Source: Paraburkholderia heleia NBRC 101817
GTDB lineage: Bacteria; Pseudomonadota; Gammaproteobacteria; Burkholderiales; Burkholderiaceae
NCBI RefSeq assembly: GCF_000739775.1
Contig: NZ_BBJH01000008.1
Coordinates: forward strand, 62,001-126,000
Direction of reading: 5' to 3'
Length of the DNA: 64,000 bases
Shown: piece by piece, positions 1 through 8,663 of the stretch
Layout of the letters: every line of letters starts with the position of its first letter
Numbering within the stretch: position 1 is the stretch's first letter
Notes under the pieces: generated by a model
The model's database searches: none
What the model saw: the letters and a program-made list of their open reading frames with translations, nothing else
Told to the model about the DNA's origin: nothing
Translations under genes and position numbers: made by a program

Positions 1-515
1 GGCTGCGCACGTGCGGCGCGTGTCTTCGCCGCCTTTTTGGCCGCGGCGGAACGGCCCGCGGCGCCCTTGGTCTGCGCCGCCTTTTTCGCCGCCGCCGAAC
101 GGCTTGCAGCGGGCCGGCGCGCCGCCGCGGTCTTCGCCTGCTTTGACGCGGCTTCTGGCGATGCACCCGCCCGGCTTTCGGCCTTGAGCACTTGAGTCGT
201 CGTGCGCGAGCGTTTGGCCTTCGATTCCGTGCTCGCGCGGGCAGTCTTCGCACCGTGGCCCGCCGCGTTATCCTTTGCAGCCTTCTTGCGCGTCGCTTCG
301 CTGGTTTTGCCTGGCGCCGGCGGCTTCAGGTCCACACCGGCGCGCCGTGCCTTCGACAGGCCGATCGCGACAGCCTGCTTCGCGGAACGCACGCCATGCT
401 TGCCCTCGCGCACGCGATCGAATTCCTCCTTCACGAATTCGCCGGCCTGGGTGCTTGCGGATTTGCCTGCGCGCTTGTCGGCGCGCGCACGCTCGATCGT
501 TTTCTTCTCGGGCAT
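1..515 (-). CDS. DUF6496-type basic Ala/Lys-rich protein, C-terminus cut off by window edge
   Basis: The reading frame starts at an ATG (515-513) behind a good ribosome site (GGAGAACCGAA) and stays open to the left edge, so the C-terminus is missing. The N-terminus begins MPEKKTIERARADKRAGKSA and has a compact conserved part (about residues 1-65, ending in an AVAIGLSKARRAG motif). A long low-complexity tail follows, rich in Ala, Lys and Arg, with repeated SAAAKKAA units like those of histone-H1-like proteins. The N-terminal part resembles the DUF6496 family common in Burkholderia. The basic tail suggests nucleic-acid binding, but this is inference. No function is established. Confidence 0.75.
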   Translation of the reverse strand, partial: MPEKKTIERARADKRAGKSASTQAGEFVKEEFDRVREGKHGVRSAKQAVAIGLSKARRAGVDLKPPAPGKTSEATRKKAAKDNAAGHGAKTARASTESKAKRSRTTTQVLKAESRAGASPEAASKQAKTAAARRPAASRSAAAKKAAQTKGAAGRSAAAKKAAKTRAARAQ

Positions 516-625
516 TTCGGTTCTCCTTGATGAGTGACTCGCTTATTCCCGCAAGCGCCGTTCCGCACAGGCGCAAAGACATCAGACCGGCACGAACGCC
601 TCGACGCCTGACGCACAGGCATGCC

Positions 626-2173
626 TTAGCCCTGCTTGCGAACCTGCCCGATGGCGCGTTCACGCGCCGCCTGCGCCTGCTGCACGAGCCGGTAGGCGGC
701 GTAGTACTTGTAGATATTGCGCACGTAGGTGGTTGTCTCGATCCCGATCTTTTCGCCGGCCACGATCTCGACGTTGTTGAACCACTTGTCGGGCGAGAGC
801 CCCCGGGCGGCCGCTTCCTTGCGAATCTTCGCGATCCTCGCCGGACCCGCGTTGTAGCTCGCGAACGCGAACAGGGCGCGGTCCGAGTCGGAAAACCGCG
901 CATCCGGAAAGTAGCGGGACATCAGGAGATCCAGGTATTTCGCGCCGGCGTGGATGTTCGATTCCGTCACGCGGATGTCACCGACGGCCAGCTCCTTGCC
1001 GGTTGCCGGCATGAGCTGCATGATGCCGATCGCGCCAACGTGGCTGCGCGCGCTTTGATCGAGCTGCGATTCCTGGAACCCTTGTGCGGCGAGCATCAAT
1101 GGATCGAAGTGATATTGCGCGCCGTACTTTTCGAAGAGACCGACGGTTTGCGTGAAGCGCTTCAGTTCTGGCCCCTCGGTATTGCTGGTGATCTGCTTGA
1201 CGCGCTGCAATTCCTGCTGCAGACGCACTTCCGCCACGCTCTGCTTTTTCACGTAGCCAATGTAGAAGTCGGTGATGACCTGCTGGAGCCTGGGACTCTG
1301 CTTGCGAATCGCCCAGCCGATATAGCCAGCGTCGCGCACGGCCATGTCGTCGTGCACCACGATGTCCGGCAGCACCTGCGCCCAGAATTTCGCCTTCCAG
1401 TCGTCTACGACGAGAATCTGGACCAGCCCGACATTGAGCATCTCCATGGCGTCCTCGTCCTCGAGCGCATCGGGCAGCAATACCAGCTTCATCGGCGGCT
1501 TGCCGTCTTTTTTGAAGCGCGCGTTCAGGGCAGTCAGACTCTCGAAGTAGCTGCTGCTCGCGCGCACGTGCACGGTCTTGCCGCTCAAGTCGTCGAGCCC
1601 GGCGAGCGCGGGCGACTTCGGACCGGTGACGACCAGTTCCCGGACCGGCTTGCGCTCGCGTGGCGCGACGAAGTCGACCTGCTTGAGCCGCGTTTCGGTG
1701 GCGGTCAGATTGCCGGCGGCGATGTCTCCCTTCCCGGCAAGCAGAGCGGGAATGAGCTGGTCGCGCGTCGTCGGGATGATCACGAGCGTCAATGGACGCT
1801 TGCCGAGGCTGCGCTGGTAGGTCTTGTTCAGGTAGCGCTCGAAGTCGCGCATGAGTCCGGCGGTCAGTCCGCGCTCATGACCGAGCTCGTTGAAATAGAG
1901 GGTCCTGCTGTATGGCACGAGGACACGGATCAGCCTGCGGTCGAGCATGGCATCGAAATCGCCGAACTTCGGCTGGATGGCGAGGTCGAGCCGGCGCGTG
2001 GCGGTGGGCGTGGAGGCCGCGGGGGGCGATGGCGCACTGGCTGGCGCAGCCGTCGCGGCCTGTGACGCCACGGCCTGCGCAGGCGTTCCCTGGGTCGCGA
2101 GGCACCTTGTCGGCCGGCCGGCAATCGTCATCCCGAAAGCCAGGACGATCAGCAACGTATGAACAATACGCAT
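626..2173 (-). CDS. MltF-like lytic transglycosylase with periplasmic binding domain
   Basis: A secreted murein lytic transglycosylase that would cleave peptidoglycan glycan strands. The first ~27 residues (MRIVHTLLIVLAFG...) form a signal peptide. A type-3 solute-binding domain follows (about residues 80-310, with the GKTVHVRASSSYFESLTAL stretch), then an SLT family-1 catalytic domain (about 350-500). In the SLT domain, QESQLDQ carries the catalytic Glu, followed by the GAIGIMQLMPAT motif and the ASYNAGPARI motif. This domain order and the length of ~515 aa match MltF/YfhD. A second in-frame start 36 bp upstream would add 12 residues, but the hydrophobic leader argues for the ATG at 2173. 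It has no obvious operon partner. Confidence 0.9.
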   Translation of the reverse strand: MRIVHTLLIVLAFGMTIAGRPTRCLATQGTPAQAVASQAATAAPASAPSPPAASTPTATRRLDLAIQPKFGDFDAMLDRRLIRVLVPYSRTLYFNELGHERGLTAGLMRDFERYLNKTYQRSLGKRPLTLVIIPTTRDQLIPALLAGKGDIAAGNLTATETRLKQVDFVAPRERKPVRELVVTGPKSPALAGLDDLSGKTVHVRASSSYFESLTALNARFKKDGKPPMKLVLLPDALEDEDAMEMLNVGLVQILVVDDWKAKFWAQVLPDIVVHDDMAVRDAGYIGWAIRKQSPRLQQVITDFYIGYVKKQSVAEVRLQQELQRVKQITSNTEGPELKRFTQTVGLFEKYGAQYHFDPLMLAAQGFQESQLDQSARSHVGAIGIMQLMPATGKELAVGDIRVTESNIHAGAKYLDLLMSRYFPDARFSDSDRALFAFASYNAGPARIAKIRKEAAARGLSPDKWFNNVEIVAGEKIGIETTTYVRNIYKYYAAYRLVQQAQAARERAIGQVRKQG

Positions 2174-2267
2174 GATGGCAGGGCCGGGTGTTCCGCGCCT
2201 TCCCATCATGTCACAACCGCATAGGCTGGCTATGGGCCCATGGTCCTATAGCGAAAGTGAACAGCCG

Positions 2268-2648
2268 TTACTTCGCCGACGTCATGACGTCGCAGCCGCC
2301 GTGGGAGCCGGTGTTTTTCAGGGTGAGCGTAAGGCGGCTGCCCCGGTTCGCCGTGATGATCTGCCCGTAGCTCACCGTGGGAATGAACTGGATATCCGGC
2401 GCAACCGCCACAGGGGGATTCCTTGCGCCGTCGACGGTCAGGTCGAGCTCCACGGTGACCGAGTCGATTGCGACGCCCATATCCTGCTTCCGGCCGGCCT
2501 GTTCCTTCCTGAAATTGCACACCCCCTCGAGAACCTGCTGGAGGGCGGTCGGGATATCGACTGGCTTGCCCGGCGGGATCGGCGGCGTGTTGCAGCCGAC
2601 GATCATGAACGGCAAAGCGCAAAGGACCACATATCGGCAGGCGCGCAT
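2268..2648 (-). CDS. putative lipoprotein, unknown function
   Basis: A 126-residue protein with a lipoprotein signal peptide ending in a lipobox (FMIVGCNTPP, Cys about residue 19), so probably an outer- or inner-membrane lipoprotein. The ATG at 2648 was chosen because it sits behind AAAGGGGAA and gives a clean signal peptide; a longer in-frame start 57 bp upstream does not. The mature part is 100 residues, predicted mixed alpha/beta, with no catalytic motif I recognise. The last residues (SHGGCDVM) include a second Cys. Function unknown. Confidence 0.7.
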   Translation of the reverse strand: MRACRYVVLCALPFMIVGCNTPPIPPGKPVDIPTALQQVLEGVCNFRKEQAGRKQDMGVAIDSVTVELDLTVDGARNPPVAVAPDIQFIPTVSYGQIITANRGSRLTLTLKNTGSHGGCDVMTSAK

Positions 2649-2721
2649 CGGGTTCCCCTTTGATGAGCCGACGGACGGCTTTGTCGAAGGGTGCCATGTG
2701 CGCATGCCCAGTCAATCGGAC

Positions 2722-3159
2722 CTATGTCCTATGCGGGGGTTCGCTTCGTCTCGTGAATTTCGCGGTCAGGCGCGCCCACAGCGTCCGTATGCGGCGCGCG
2801 GGGTCGTCGACCAGATACGACGCTGCGAGCGCGATCAGGCCGGACACCACGCCCGTCGCAATGTGTTCGAGAACATGAAAGCGATAGAGACTCGTGTGAG
2901 CGTAGGCATCGCCGATGATGGTCAGGCAGCCCACCAGCAGCGCATTGCCATAGCGATTCGCATACCACTTCGCCGCTGGCGTGAAGGTGAGCAGCACGGC
3001 TAGCGCACCGGTGAACAGTCCCGTCTTGAATGCGATAGTCCAATGGGTCAGGCTCATGACGTTGCCCCAGCTTCCCGGCATGCAGGTCATGCACGCACTG
3101 GTTGGCTGCCAGAAGCGCTGAATGAACATTTTCACGCGGCGTTGCCATTCGCTTCCCAT
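2722..3159 (-). CDS. small multi-pass membrane protein
   Basis: A 145-residue protein starting MGSEWQRRVKMF behind a CGGGAG ribosome site. It has about three hydrophobic segments: a TIAFKTGLFTGALAVLLTF helix, the NALLVGCLTIIGDAYAH region and a VVSGLIALAASYLV helix. The C-terminal tail is basic (RRIRTLWARLTAKFTRR) and likely cytoplasmic. A CMTC pair lies near residue 24. I do not recognise a family. Isolated gene, same strand as its neighbours. Confidence 0.65.
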   Translation of the reverse strand: MGSEWQRRVKMFIQRFWQPTSACMTCMPGSWGNVMSLTHWTIAFKTGLFTGALAVLLTFTPAAKWYANRYGNALLVGCLTIIGDAYAHTSLYRFHVLEHIATGVVSGLIALAASYLVDDPARRIRTLWARLTAKFTRRSEPPHRT

Positions 3160-3275
3160 CACGTACTCCCGGTGCAGGGGGCGGCCCCGCGGCAAATCAT
3201 ACATCGCGAACGCACGATGGCGAGGCGCGCGATGCGCCCCTGGCGCAAGCCGCACCCGGAGCGCGTTACGACGGC

Positions 3276-3542
3276 TCAGTGCGCCATGGCGCCCGATGCC
3301 GGATGATCCATGCCCATGGCGTCATGCTTCGTCGGCTTTTTCATCTGATCATGGCTCATCGCGCCGCCCTTGCTCATGGTATCTTGCGACATGGCGCCTT
3401 TGCCCATGGTGTCCTTGTGCATCGAGTCCTTCGACATGGCGTCATTCGACATCGCGCCGCTTGCCTGCGCGAATGCAGCGCCCGCGCTCATGCTCAACAG
3501 GGCGGCCGAGATGGCGATTGCTGCGAATCGGATTGTGTTCAT
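3276..3542 (-). CDS. pentapeptide MXKDX repeat protein
   Basis: A short secreted protein: an Ala-rich signal peptide ending AGAAFAQ, then repeats built on M-x-K/N-D (AMSNDAMSKDSMHKDTMGKG...). This is the MXKDX repeat family, widespread in Burkholderiales and of unknown function; Met/Asp/His repeats would suit metal binding, which is inference. The second of two in-frame ATGs (3542) is preferred because AAGGAG lies 8 bases before it and only 2 before the first. It lies 104 bp downstream of the molybdopterin oxidoreductase gene on the same strand, so it may be read through from that operon. Confidence 0.8.
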   Translation of the reverse strand: MNTIRFAAIAISAALLSMSAGAAFAQASGAMSNDAMSKDSMHKDTMGKGAMSQDTMSKGGAMSHDQMKKPTKHDAMGMDHPASGAMAH

Positions 3543-3646
3543 TTGCATTGCTCCTTGCTGGGTGGAAAAAGCCGTTGCCCCTTATTGGGCGGATGTGAAA
3601 CGGAGCCGTCGCATGAAGTGGCGTATCACGCGGCGGCGGGAATACG

Positions 3647-4423
3647 TCACGAACCGCCGAACCAGTTGTAGCCCTGGTCGACCCAGTAGCCGCCTGGATA
3701 CGTATTCGTGACGAAAATCTCGACGATGTGCTTGGGGTTCTTGTAGCCCAGCTTCGTCGGCATGCGCAGCTTCATCGGATAGCCGTATTTCGCGGGCAGG
3801 CGCTCGCCGTCGTAATCGAAGGCGAGCAAGGTTTGAGGATGCAGCGCCGTGGCCATGTCGATGCTTTCGTAGTAGTTGTCGGCGCAGCGAAAGCCTACGT
3901 ATTTCGCGGTGAGATCCGCATCGACCCGGCGCAGGAAGTGCGCGAATGGCGTGCCGCCCCAGCGGCCTATCGCGCTCCAGCCTTCCACGCAGATGTGCCG
4001 CGTGATCTGCTCGGCGTGCGGCAGCGCGTACAGCTCGGGCAGCGTCCAGACGCGCTGGCCCTCGACGAGCCCGCTGAGCTTGAGCCGATAGTCGCTGCCA
4101 TCGACCACGGGCGCCTCGCTTTCGCTATAGAACGCGTTGAAGGGGAAGGGGCGCGTGATCTGGGCTTCGGCGTACGTGGGTGCGAGCCGGGTCGGATCGA
4201 ACAGCCAGCCCTGCACGCGATCGTTGAGCCGGGAAACGGCGGTGAGGAACGTGTTGACCGAGGCGTCGTCGGTGATCGTGCAGCCTGTCAGCAGCGAAAG
4301 ACCGCCGAGTGTGAGCATGCGCTTGCCGAACAGTCGCCGTGACGGCATGTCGAGTTCGCGTCGTGCGTCGGCGAGAATTGCCGCACGGTCGAGTGCGATG
4401 ATCTTGCGGTCGGGCGTATTCAT
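3647..4423 (-). CDS. molybdopterin-dependent (sulfite oxidase/MsrP-like) oxidoreductase
   Basis: A 258-residue protein of the sulfite-oxidase molybdenum cofactor fold. The cofactor-ligand Cys lies in RHICVEGWSAIG (about residue 145). Conserved GGTPF, YPMKLRMPTKLGYK and a C-terminal YWVDQGYNWFGG follow. A possible export or lipoprotein-like signal (MLTLGGLSLLTGC) sits after a basic PSRRLFGKR stretch, like an imperfect twin-arginine leader. The cytochrome b gene 56 bp upstream in the same operon should feed it electrons, as in MsrP-MsrQ type pairs. The operon starts at a SigF-type promoter near 5152-5178. The substrate is not determined. Confidence 0.85.
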   Translation of the reverse strand: MNTPDRKIIALDRAAILADARRELDMPSRRLFGKRMLTLGGLSLLTGCTITDDASVNTFLTAVSRLNDRVQGWLFDPTRLAPTYAEAQITRPFPFNAFYSESEAPVVDGSDYRLKLSGLVEGQRVWTLPELYALPHAEQITRHICVEGWSAIGRWGGTPFAHFLRRVDADLTAKYVGFRCADNYYESIDMATALHPQTLLAFDYDGERLPAKYGYPMKLRMPTKLGYKNPKHIVEIFVTNTYPGGYWVDQGYNWFGGS

Positions 4424-4479
4424 CTGGAATCCTTATCGGTATCGAAGGGCGGCCACTCGAGTGGCATCGGCCGGCGTGT

Positions 4480-5118
4480 TCAGCGTCCGCGCAGCATGGT
4501 GAGCAGCGAGCGCGGCACGAGCGCGACCATCGTCACGTGAACGAGCGCGAACGCGGCGAGCACGGACATCGCGCAAAAGTGCACGACGCGCGCGCGGTCG
4601 TATCCGCCCATCAACTCGCGCAGCAGCGGAAACTGCACCGACTTCCAGATCGCAAGGCCCGAAAGCACGAGGACGACGAGATCGGCGATTGCAATGAGAT
4701 AAGCGAGTTTCTGCACGGCGTTGTACTGGCTCAGGTCGGCGTGGGAAAGCCGGCCCGTTAGCGCGGCGCGCAGATCGCGCAGCACGGCCTGCGGGCTCAG
4801 CGGGAAGAATGTGGTGCGCCAGCGCCCTGTGGCGAGATTCATCGCGAGATAGACTAGACCATTGAAAAACAGCAGCCACATTGCCGCGAAATGCCATTGC
4901 AGTGCCCCGCCGAGCCAGCCGCCGAGCGTGATCGAGGTGGGAACGACAAACCCCGCGAACACGGGAGACGCATCGTAAATGCGCCAGCCTGAGAACATCA
5001 TGACGAGCGCCGCGAGCGCGTTGAGCCAATGCGTGATGCGCAGCCAGAGCGGCTGGATTGCGCGCGGGCGGCGCACGCAGGCGGCAAGTGCGGGTGATTC
5101 TCCCATCGACGTGTGCAT
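4480..5118 (-). CDS. cytochrome b561-like membrane subunit
   Basis: A 212-residue integral membrane protein with four or five hydrophobic helices and haem-ligand type histidines in [44 protein letters not shown]. It matches the cytochrome b561/Ni-hydrogenase b-subunit fold and is the likely membrane electron donor to the molybdopterin enzyme encoded just downstream. Start ATG at 5118 has a strong GAGGAG ribosome site. It is divergent from the ECF sigma factor gene, and a matching SigF-type promoter on its strand lies ~35 bp upstream. Confidence 0.85.
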   Translation of the reverse strand: MHTSMGESPALAACVRRPRAIQPLWLRITHWLNALAALVMMFSGWRIYDASPVFAGFVVPTSITLGGWLGGALQWHFAAMWLLFFNGLVYLAMNLATGRWRTTFFPLSPQAVLRDLRAALTGRLSHADLSQYNAVQKLAYLIAIADLVVLVLSGLAIWKSVQFPLLRELMGGYDRARVVHFCAMSVLAAFALVHVTMVALVPRSLLTMLRGR

Positions 5119-5151
5119 GGCGACTCCTCGTTAGCGCAGGGTTGACAGTGA

Positions 5152-5178
5152 ATTCGCTGTGGCGCGCTCGCCGGTTAC
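5152..5178 (-). promoter_or_regulatory. SigF-type ECF promoter (GTAACC-N16-CGAAT) for the cytochrome b / molybdopterin operon
   Basis: On the minus strand the sequence reads CTGTAACC, 16 bases, then CGAAT. The same -35/-10 pair with the same spacing occurs at 5236 and 23047 on the plus strand. The consensus GTAACC-N16-CGAA is, as I recall it, that of Caulobacter SigF. The position gives a leader of about 25-30 nt before the cytochrome b ATG. Confidence 0.75.
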
Positions 5179-5235
5179 AGCGCACCGGGAATAAATCCGC
5201 GAGACGGGGGGGCCTAAAAATAAACTGCTTTGGCT

Positions 5236-5261
5236 GTAACCCAACGGGCGTCGCGAACGAA
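5236..5261 (+). promoter_or_regulatory. SigF-type ECF promoter (GTAACC-N16-CGAA), autoregulatory
   Basis: Reads GGCTGTAACC, 16 bases, CGAAC, in front of the ECF sigma gene. It would make sigma autoregulated. The leader to the chosen ATG would be about 220 nt. Confidence 0.7.
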
Positions 5262-5489
5262 CTAGCCGCTACGGGCGCACGCGCTCGCGCCGCGCAAAAG
5301 AGGCACAAGGTGGGTTTGACCAGCACATTGGCGACGATGACGGCAGGGGCGACGCCCGGCGCGCGCGCCGGCGCCGCGCATGCCGTTGCGGGGTACGAAG
5401 CGTTCGGCTACGCTCACGCGAACGGGCGCGAATGCGGCGGCGTTCGTAATGTTTTTGAAAGATCGCCTTCACAGGACGAGGCGAGCGCC

Positions 5490-6083
5490 ATGCCCGCAAG
5501 CCCGCTCACCTATCGTCGCGACCATCCAGGACCACCTTTGCAATCCGCGGAAACCCGTCTCAAAGCGCTTTTCGTCAGCGGCCTGGAAGGCGACGCGCAA
5601 GCGTATCGCGACTTCCTCGAGGAACTCACGCGCCATCTGCGCGGCTACCTGCGCCGGCGCATTCCGCAGCTGCGCGACGACGTCGAGGACCTCGTGCAGG
5701 AGATCCTGCTGGCGGTTCACAACGCGCGTCACACATGGCGGCCCGACGAACCGCTCACGGCCTGGGTGCACGCGATCGCCCGCTACAAGCTGATGGACTT
5801 TTTCCGTTCGCGCGCACGCCGCGACATGCTCAACGATCCGCTCGACGATCACACCGATCTCTTCGCCGCGCCCGACGACGAACCGGCGCAGGCGCGCCGC
5901 GATATCGGCAAGCTGCTCGAGCAGTTGCCCGACAAGCAGCGTCTGCCTATCCTCCACGTGAAGCTCGAAGGGCTTTCGGTCGTGGAAGCGGCGAAGCTCA
6001 CGGGACTCTCCGAATCGGCGGTCAAGGTGGGCATTCATCGCGGTTTGAAGGCGCTTGCCGCGCGCATCAGGGGAGCGCGATGA
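5490..6083 (+). CDS. sigF: ECF RNA polymerase sigma factor (SigF type)
   Basis: A 197-residue sigma-70 family ECF factor. Region 2 (about residues 40-105) has [20 protein letters not shown] followed by [22 protein letters not shown]. Region 4 (about 135-190) has [19 protein letters not shown] and the helix-turn-helix [22 protein letters not shown]. The ATG at 5490 behind AGGACGAGG gives the usual ECF length. Its stop overlaps the start of the DUF1109 anti-sigma gene (ATGA), so the two are co-translated. By analogy with Caulobacter SigF-NrsF it should answer oxidative or heavy-metal stress; the inducer here is unknown. Confidence 0.9.
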   Translation: MPASPLTYRRDHPGPPLQSAETRLKALFVSGLEGDAQAYRDFLEELTRHLRGYLRRRIPQLRDDVEDLVQEILLAVHNARHTWRPDEPLTAWVHAIARYKLMDFFRSRARRDMLNDPLDDHTDLFAAPDDEPAQARRDIGKLLEQLPDKQRLPILHVKLEGLSVVEAAKLTGLSESAVKVGIHRGLKALAARIRGAR

Positions 6084-6721
6084 AAACCGACGATCTGATC
6101 AACCTGCTCGCCGCCGGCGATGCGCGCGTGGACCGCAGAGCTGTGCTGCGCCGCTTCGCCCGGGCGCTGGTGCCCGGTTTTGCGGGCTCGGTCGTGCTGA
6201 TGAGCGTCGTGTTCGGCATACGGCACGATCTCATGAGTGTCATGCATACGCCGATCTTCTGGGCGAAGGTCGCGTTCCCGTTGTGCGTCGCGGCCGCTGC
6301 GGCGCTCGCGGTCAGCCGCCTCGGGCGGCCGGGCCGGCGCGGCGGCTATGCGTGGGCGCTGGTGGCGCTGCCGTTCGCCGCGGTGCTGGCGGGCGCGTGG
6401 CTCGTGCTGGGGGACGCGGCGCCCGCGCAACGCATCCCGCTCGTGATGGGGCTCACATGGCGCACGTGCCCGTTCAATATCGTGCTGCTTTCGGTGCCCA
6501 CGTTTGTGGCCGTATTCTGGGCCGTGCGCGGTCTCGCGCCCACCCGCCTGCGCGCGGCGGGCGCGGCAGCCGGGCTCTTGGCGAGCGCGCTCGCGACCCT
6601 TGCCTACTGCCTCCATTGCCCCGAGATGAGCCCGGCGTTCTGGAGCGTCTGGTATGTGATCGGCATGTTGTTGCCAGCTGGCATTGGCGCGTGGCTGGGG
6701 CCGCGGCTGCTGCGCTGGTAA
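6080..6721 (+). CDS. nrsF: DUF1109 / NrsF-type membrane anti-sigma factor
   Basis: A 213-residue protein with a short cytoplasmic N-terminus ([20 protein letters not shown]) and six hydrophobic segments, matching DUF1109. It overlaps the sigma gene by 4 bp and would hold the sigma factor at the membrane. Cysteines at 130 (TWRTCPFN) and 177/180 ([11 protein letters not shown]) correspond closely to the two Cys of Caulobacter NrsF (131 and 181, from memory) needed for the stress response. Confidence 0.88.
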   Translation: MKTDDLINLLAAGDARVDRRAVLRRFARALVPGFAGSVVLMSVVFGIRHDLMSVMHTPIFWAKVAFPLCVAAAAALAVSRLGRPGRRGGYAWALVALPFAAVLAGAWLVLGDAAPAQRIPLVMGLTWRTCPFNIVLLSVPTFVAVFWAVRGLAPTRLRAAGAAAGLLASALATLAYCLHCPEMSPAFWSVWYVIGMLLPAGIGAWLGPRLLRW

Positions 6722-6882
6722 CGACGCGTGCCGATCAACGCGCGCGAGCGCGCGTCACTGCTTCAGGAAGCGCTGCGCCAGGGCTTCGTACAGCGGCGGC
6801 GCGAACAGCTTCGAGACCGGGATTTCCCTTAACCTGACACGGCCCCATCTCAATGGGGCGCGATAGCCGGCGGCTGGAGAAT

Positions 6883-7098
6883 CTAGCCGAAGCGGGCATC
6901 CAGCCATTGCCTCGCCCAGTTTTCCGCGTAGGCAATCGCATCTTCGCGTGCGTCGAAACCCGCGAGATCGCCGCTGGAGTGGACTTCACACTCGCTCCCA
7001 TCGCTACGGCTGGTGCTGATGCGCGCATGCGCCATATATTCCCCGTCCGCCCGGCGCGGCGTTGGGTCGATATAAAAACGGTCCGGATCTGAAGGCAT
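6883..7098 (-). CDS. conserved small protein, unknown function
   Basis: A 71-residue protein starting MPSDPDRFYIDPTP behind AGGGAGAG. It has a conserved-looking core (EYMAHARISTS, then AIAYAENWARQWLDARFG) that fits one beta-hairpin plus an amphipathic helix; proteins of this shape are common in Burkholderia but have no assigned role. Soluble, no signal peptide. Isolated gene. Confidence 0.6.
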   Translation of the reverse strand: MPSDPDRFYIDPTPRRADGEYMAHARISTSRSDGSECEVHSSGDLAGFDAREDAIAYAENWARQWLDARFG

Positions 7099-7513
7099 AT
7101 TTCTCTCCCTGAATCGCAGTGAGGAGTCCATAGGCCGCCCGAGACTGCAGCGAGCCGCATTCGTGGTCTGCGATGGAGGGGGGCGGCGCGATCCCTGAGA
7201 ACTGGCAGCAGGAGGAGCGGCGGGATCGGTCGCAGTCGACGGATGTTTTCATACTACCCCGACGCCTTCACTTGTACAGAGAAAGTTTCGACCTGCGTTC
7301 CTGCGCGTTCGGTAACCGTGTGCGCGTTTTGAGCAGGCCTTTGCCTCGCCGATCGTGCGTCGACGACGTCGATCTTCAACGCGGCTGCGGCAGGTGCAGG
7401 CACATCCCTTCCGGCGTGCGCGGCGAACTTGAGCGAGGCATATACTGGGCTGATCGCGGTGCCAGCGCTGTCTTTCGTTGCGGCCGATTGCGGCGAATCC
7501 GGAGAGGAGCATC
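7099..7513. other. intergenic region, nothing recognised
   Basis: 415 bp between divergent small genes. It should hold both promoters. I found no convincing repeat, RNA structure or coding sequence in it. Confidence 0.4.
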
Positions 7514-7777
7514 ATGAACGATCCATCGACCGAGGATCTTGAGCTTCTTACCGCAGACCTTCACCTCGCGCAGGCTCGAAAGAGGCTGGCGGCACTCACG
7601 GCGTGCATCCGGCGTCAACGGGATCAGGGTGCCGCCGACGTGGCAGGAGAGCATTTACTTTGCGTCATGCGCGACATCATGCAGACGATGACGCTGCACC
7701 GCGACCTGCTCAGACGCGAGGTCGAGCGGCAGCGCAGACTTTCAAGCGAAAGGCGAGGACAGTGGCCGGTTCGCTAA
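7514..7777 (+). CDS. small helical protein, unknown function
   Basis: An 87-residue, charge-rich, probably all-helical protein (DLELLTADLHLAQARKRLAAL, later a Met/His/Arg-rich helix ending LLRREVERQRRLSSERR). The ATG at 7514 has a good GGAGAGGAG site. Two Cys are present (TACIRRQ and LLCVMRD). No family recognised. Confidence 0.5.
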   Translation: MNDPSTEDLELLTADLHLAQARKRLAALTACIRRQRDQGAADVAGEHLLCVMRDIMQTMTLHRDLLRREVERQRRLSSERRGQWPVR

Positions 7778-7921
7778 ACGGTCATGCCTGTGTCAGCGCC
7801 GGCAAACGCCGGGCACGAGTCGGGAATCAGGAACGCGCCCCTCACCGAAGCGTATGGGGTGACAGGAGATCGGCGTGCTGAGCCGTTGTACTGACGCTTC
7901 CAGCCGGGCGCGGCTTGCGCG

Positions 7922-8599
7922 CTATTCGGTGTCCGCCTTCATTTCGCGCAGATGCTTGTAGACCGTCGCGCGCCCCATGCCCAGCACCTTCGCCACATAA
8001 TTGGCGGAACTCTTGCCCTTGAACGCGCCTTCGGCGTGCAGCGCCTCGACCAGTTCGCGCCGGTGTTCGCGCGTGAGCGAGTTGAGCGCGATCTGCCTCT
8101 CGCGCAGCCAGCCGTGCAAAAAGGTGTTGATGCGCTCCTGCCAGTCGTCCCTGAATAGCTCTTCCGGCTGGGCGATCACGCCGGCGCCGCGCAGGAAGAG
8201 GCTGAGGGTGGCCTGCATGTCGTCGAAAGCGGCGATGTTGAAGTTGATGCACATGACACCCGCCGCGCGTCCTTCGTCGTCGAACAGCGCCGTGCTCACG
8301 CAACGCATGCGCCGGCCGTCCCAGTTCACCTTCTCGTAGGGACCGAGCAGCTTGTTTCGCGTGGTTTCTTCGACGTCTTCGAGCGCGGAGTCGTCGCCGA
8401 TCTCGCGCTTCGAGAGATTGTTCGAGAGATACGCCACGGTCTGGTCCGAGAGGTCGTGAATCACGACCTCCGCGAACGGGAAGAACAGGGTGGTGATGCT
8501 GTCCGCCACGTGCGCGTAGCGCGCGAGCAGCATGTCGCGCGCGGTCTTCGGGCTGGCGATCTTTTTCACGCGGTTTTTCTCGTCTTCTCGTTTCGGCAT
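7922..8599 (-). CDS. DauR-like transcriptional regulator (YheO PAS + HTH)
   Basis: A 225-residue regulator with an N-terminal YheO-type PAS-like domain (about residues 25-135, including TTLFFPFAEVVIHDLSDQTV and GVMCINFNIAAFDD) and a C-terminal helix-turn-helix (SSANYVAKVLGMGRATVYKHLREM). This is the architecture of DauR, the repressor of D-arginine catabolism in Pseudomonas. The neighbours (cyclodeaminase-like enzyme, amino-acid binding protein, D-amino acid dehydrogenase) support the same role. Two upstream in-frame starts exist, at 8632 and 8725; none has a strong ribosome site, so the N-terminus is uncertain. Confidence 0.85.
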   Translation of the reverse strand: MPKREDEKNRVKKIASPKTARDMLLARYAHVADSITTLFFPFAEVVIHDLSDQTVAYLSNNLSKREIGDDSALEDVEETTRNKLLGPYEKVNWDGRRMRCVSTALFDDEGRAAGVMCINFNIAAFDDMQATLSLFLRGAGVIAQPEELFRDDWQERINTFLHGWLRERQIALNSLTREHRRELVEALHAEGAFKGKSSANYVAKVLGMGRATVYKHLREMKADTE

Positions 8600-8663
8600 C
8601 GGTCTGGGACGGGGTGGCGGCAGAAAGGACATCGATGATACTGCGATCAGTCGGCGCCGCGCA

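Larger units (their letters stand above)
5119..5489. other. divergent intergenic region of the SigF locus
   Basis: The 371 bp between the cytochrome b gene and the ECF sigma gene hold two oppositely oriented SigF-type promoters (5152-5178 minus, 5236-5261 plus). The part from 5262 to 5489 stays open in the sigma gene's frame, so an earlier start is formally possible. I see no further clear signal there. Confidence 0.6.

Noticed and set aside
1..180. Repeat-rich DNA at the left edge as a satellite or mobile repeat
   Set aside because: The periodicity is explained by Ala/Lys repeats of the basic protein in frame.
275..2065. 596-codon plus-strand open frame opposite the lytic transglycosylase
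   Set aside because: Antisense shadow of GC-rich coding DNA; the reverse-strand frame has signal peptide, SLT motifs and expected length.
7299..7330. GTAACC in the intergenic region before the 87-residue gene
   Set aside because: No CGAA at 16 bases; it does not fit the SigF-type promoter.
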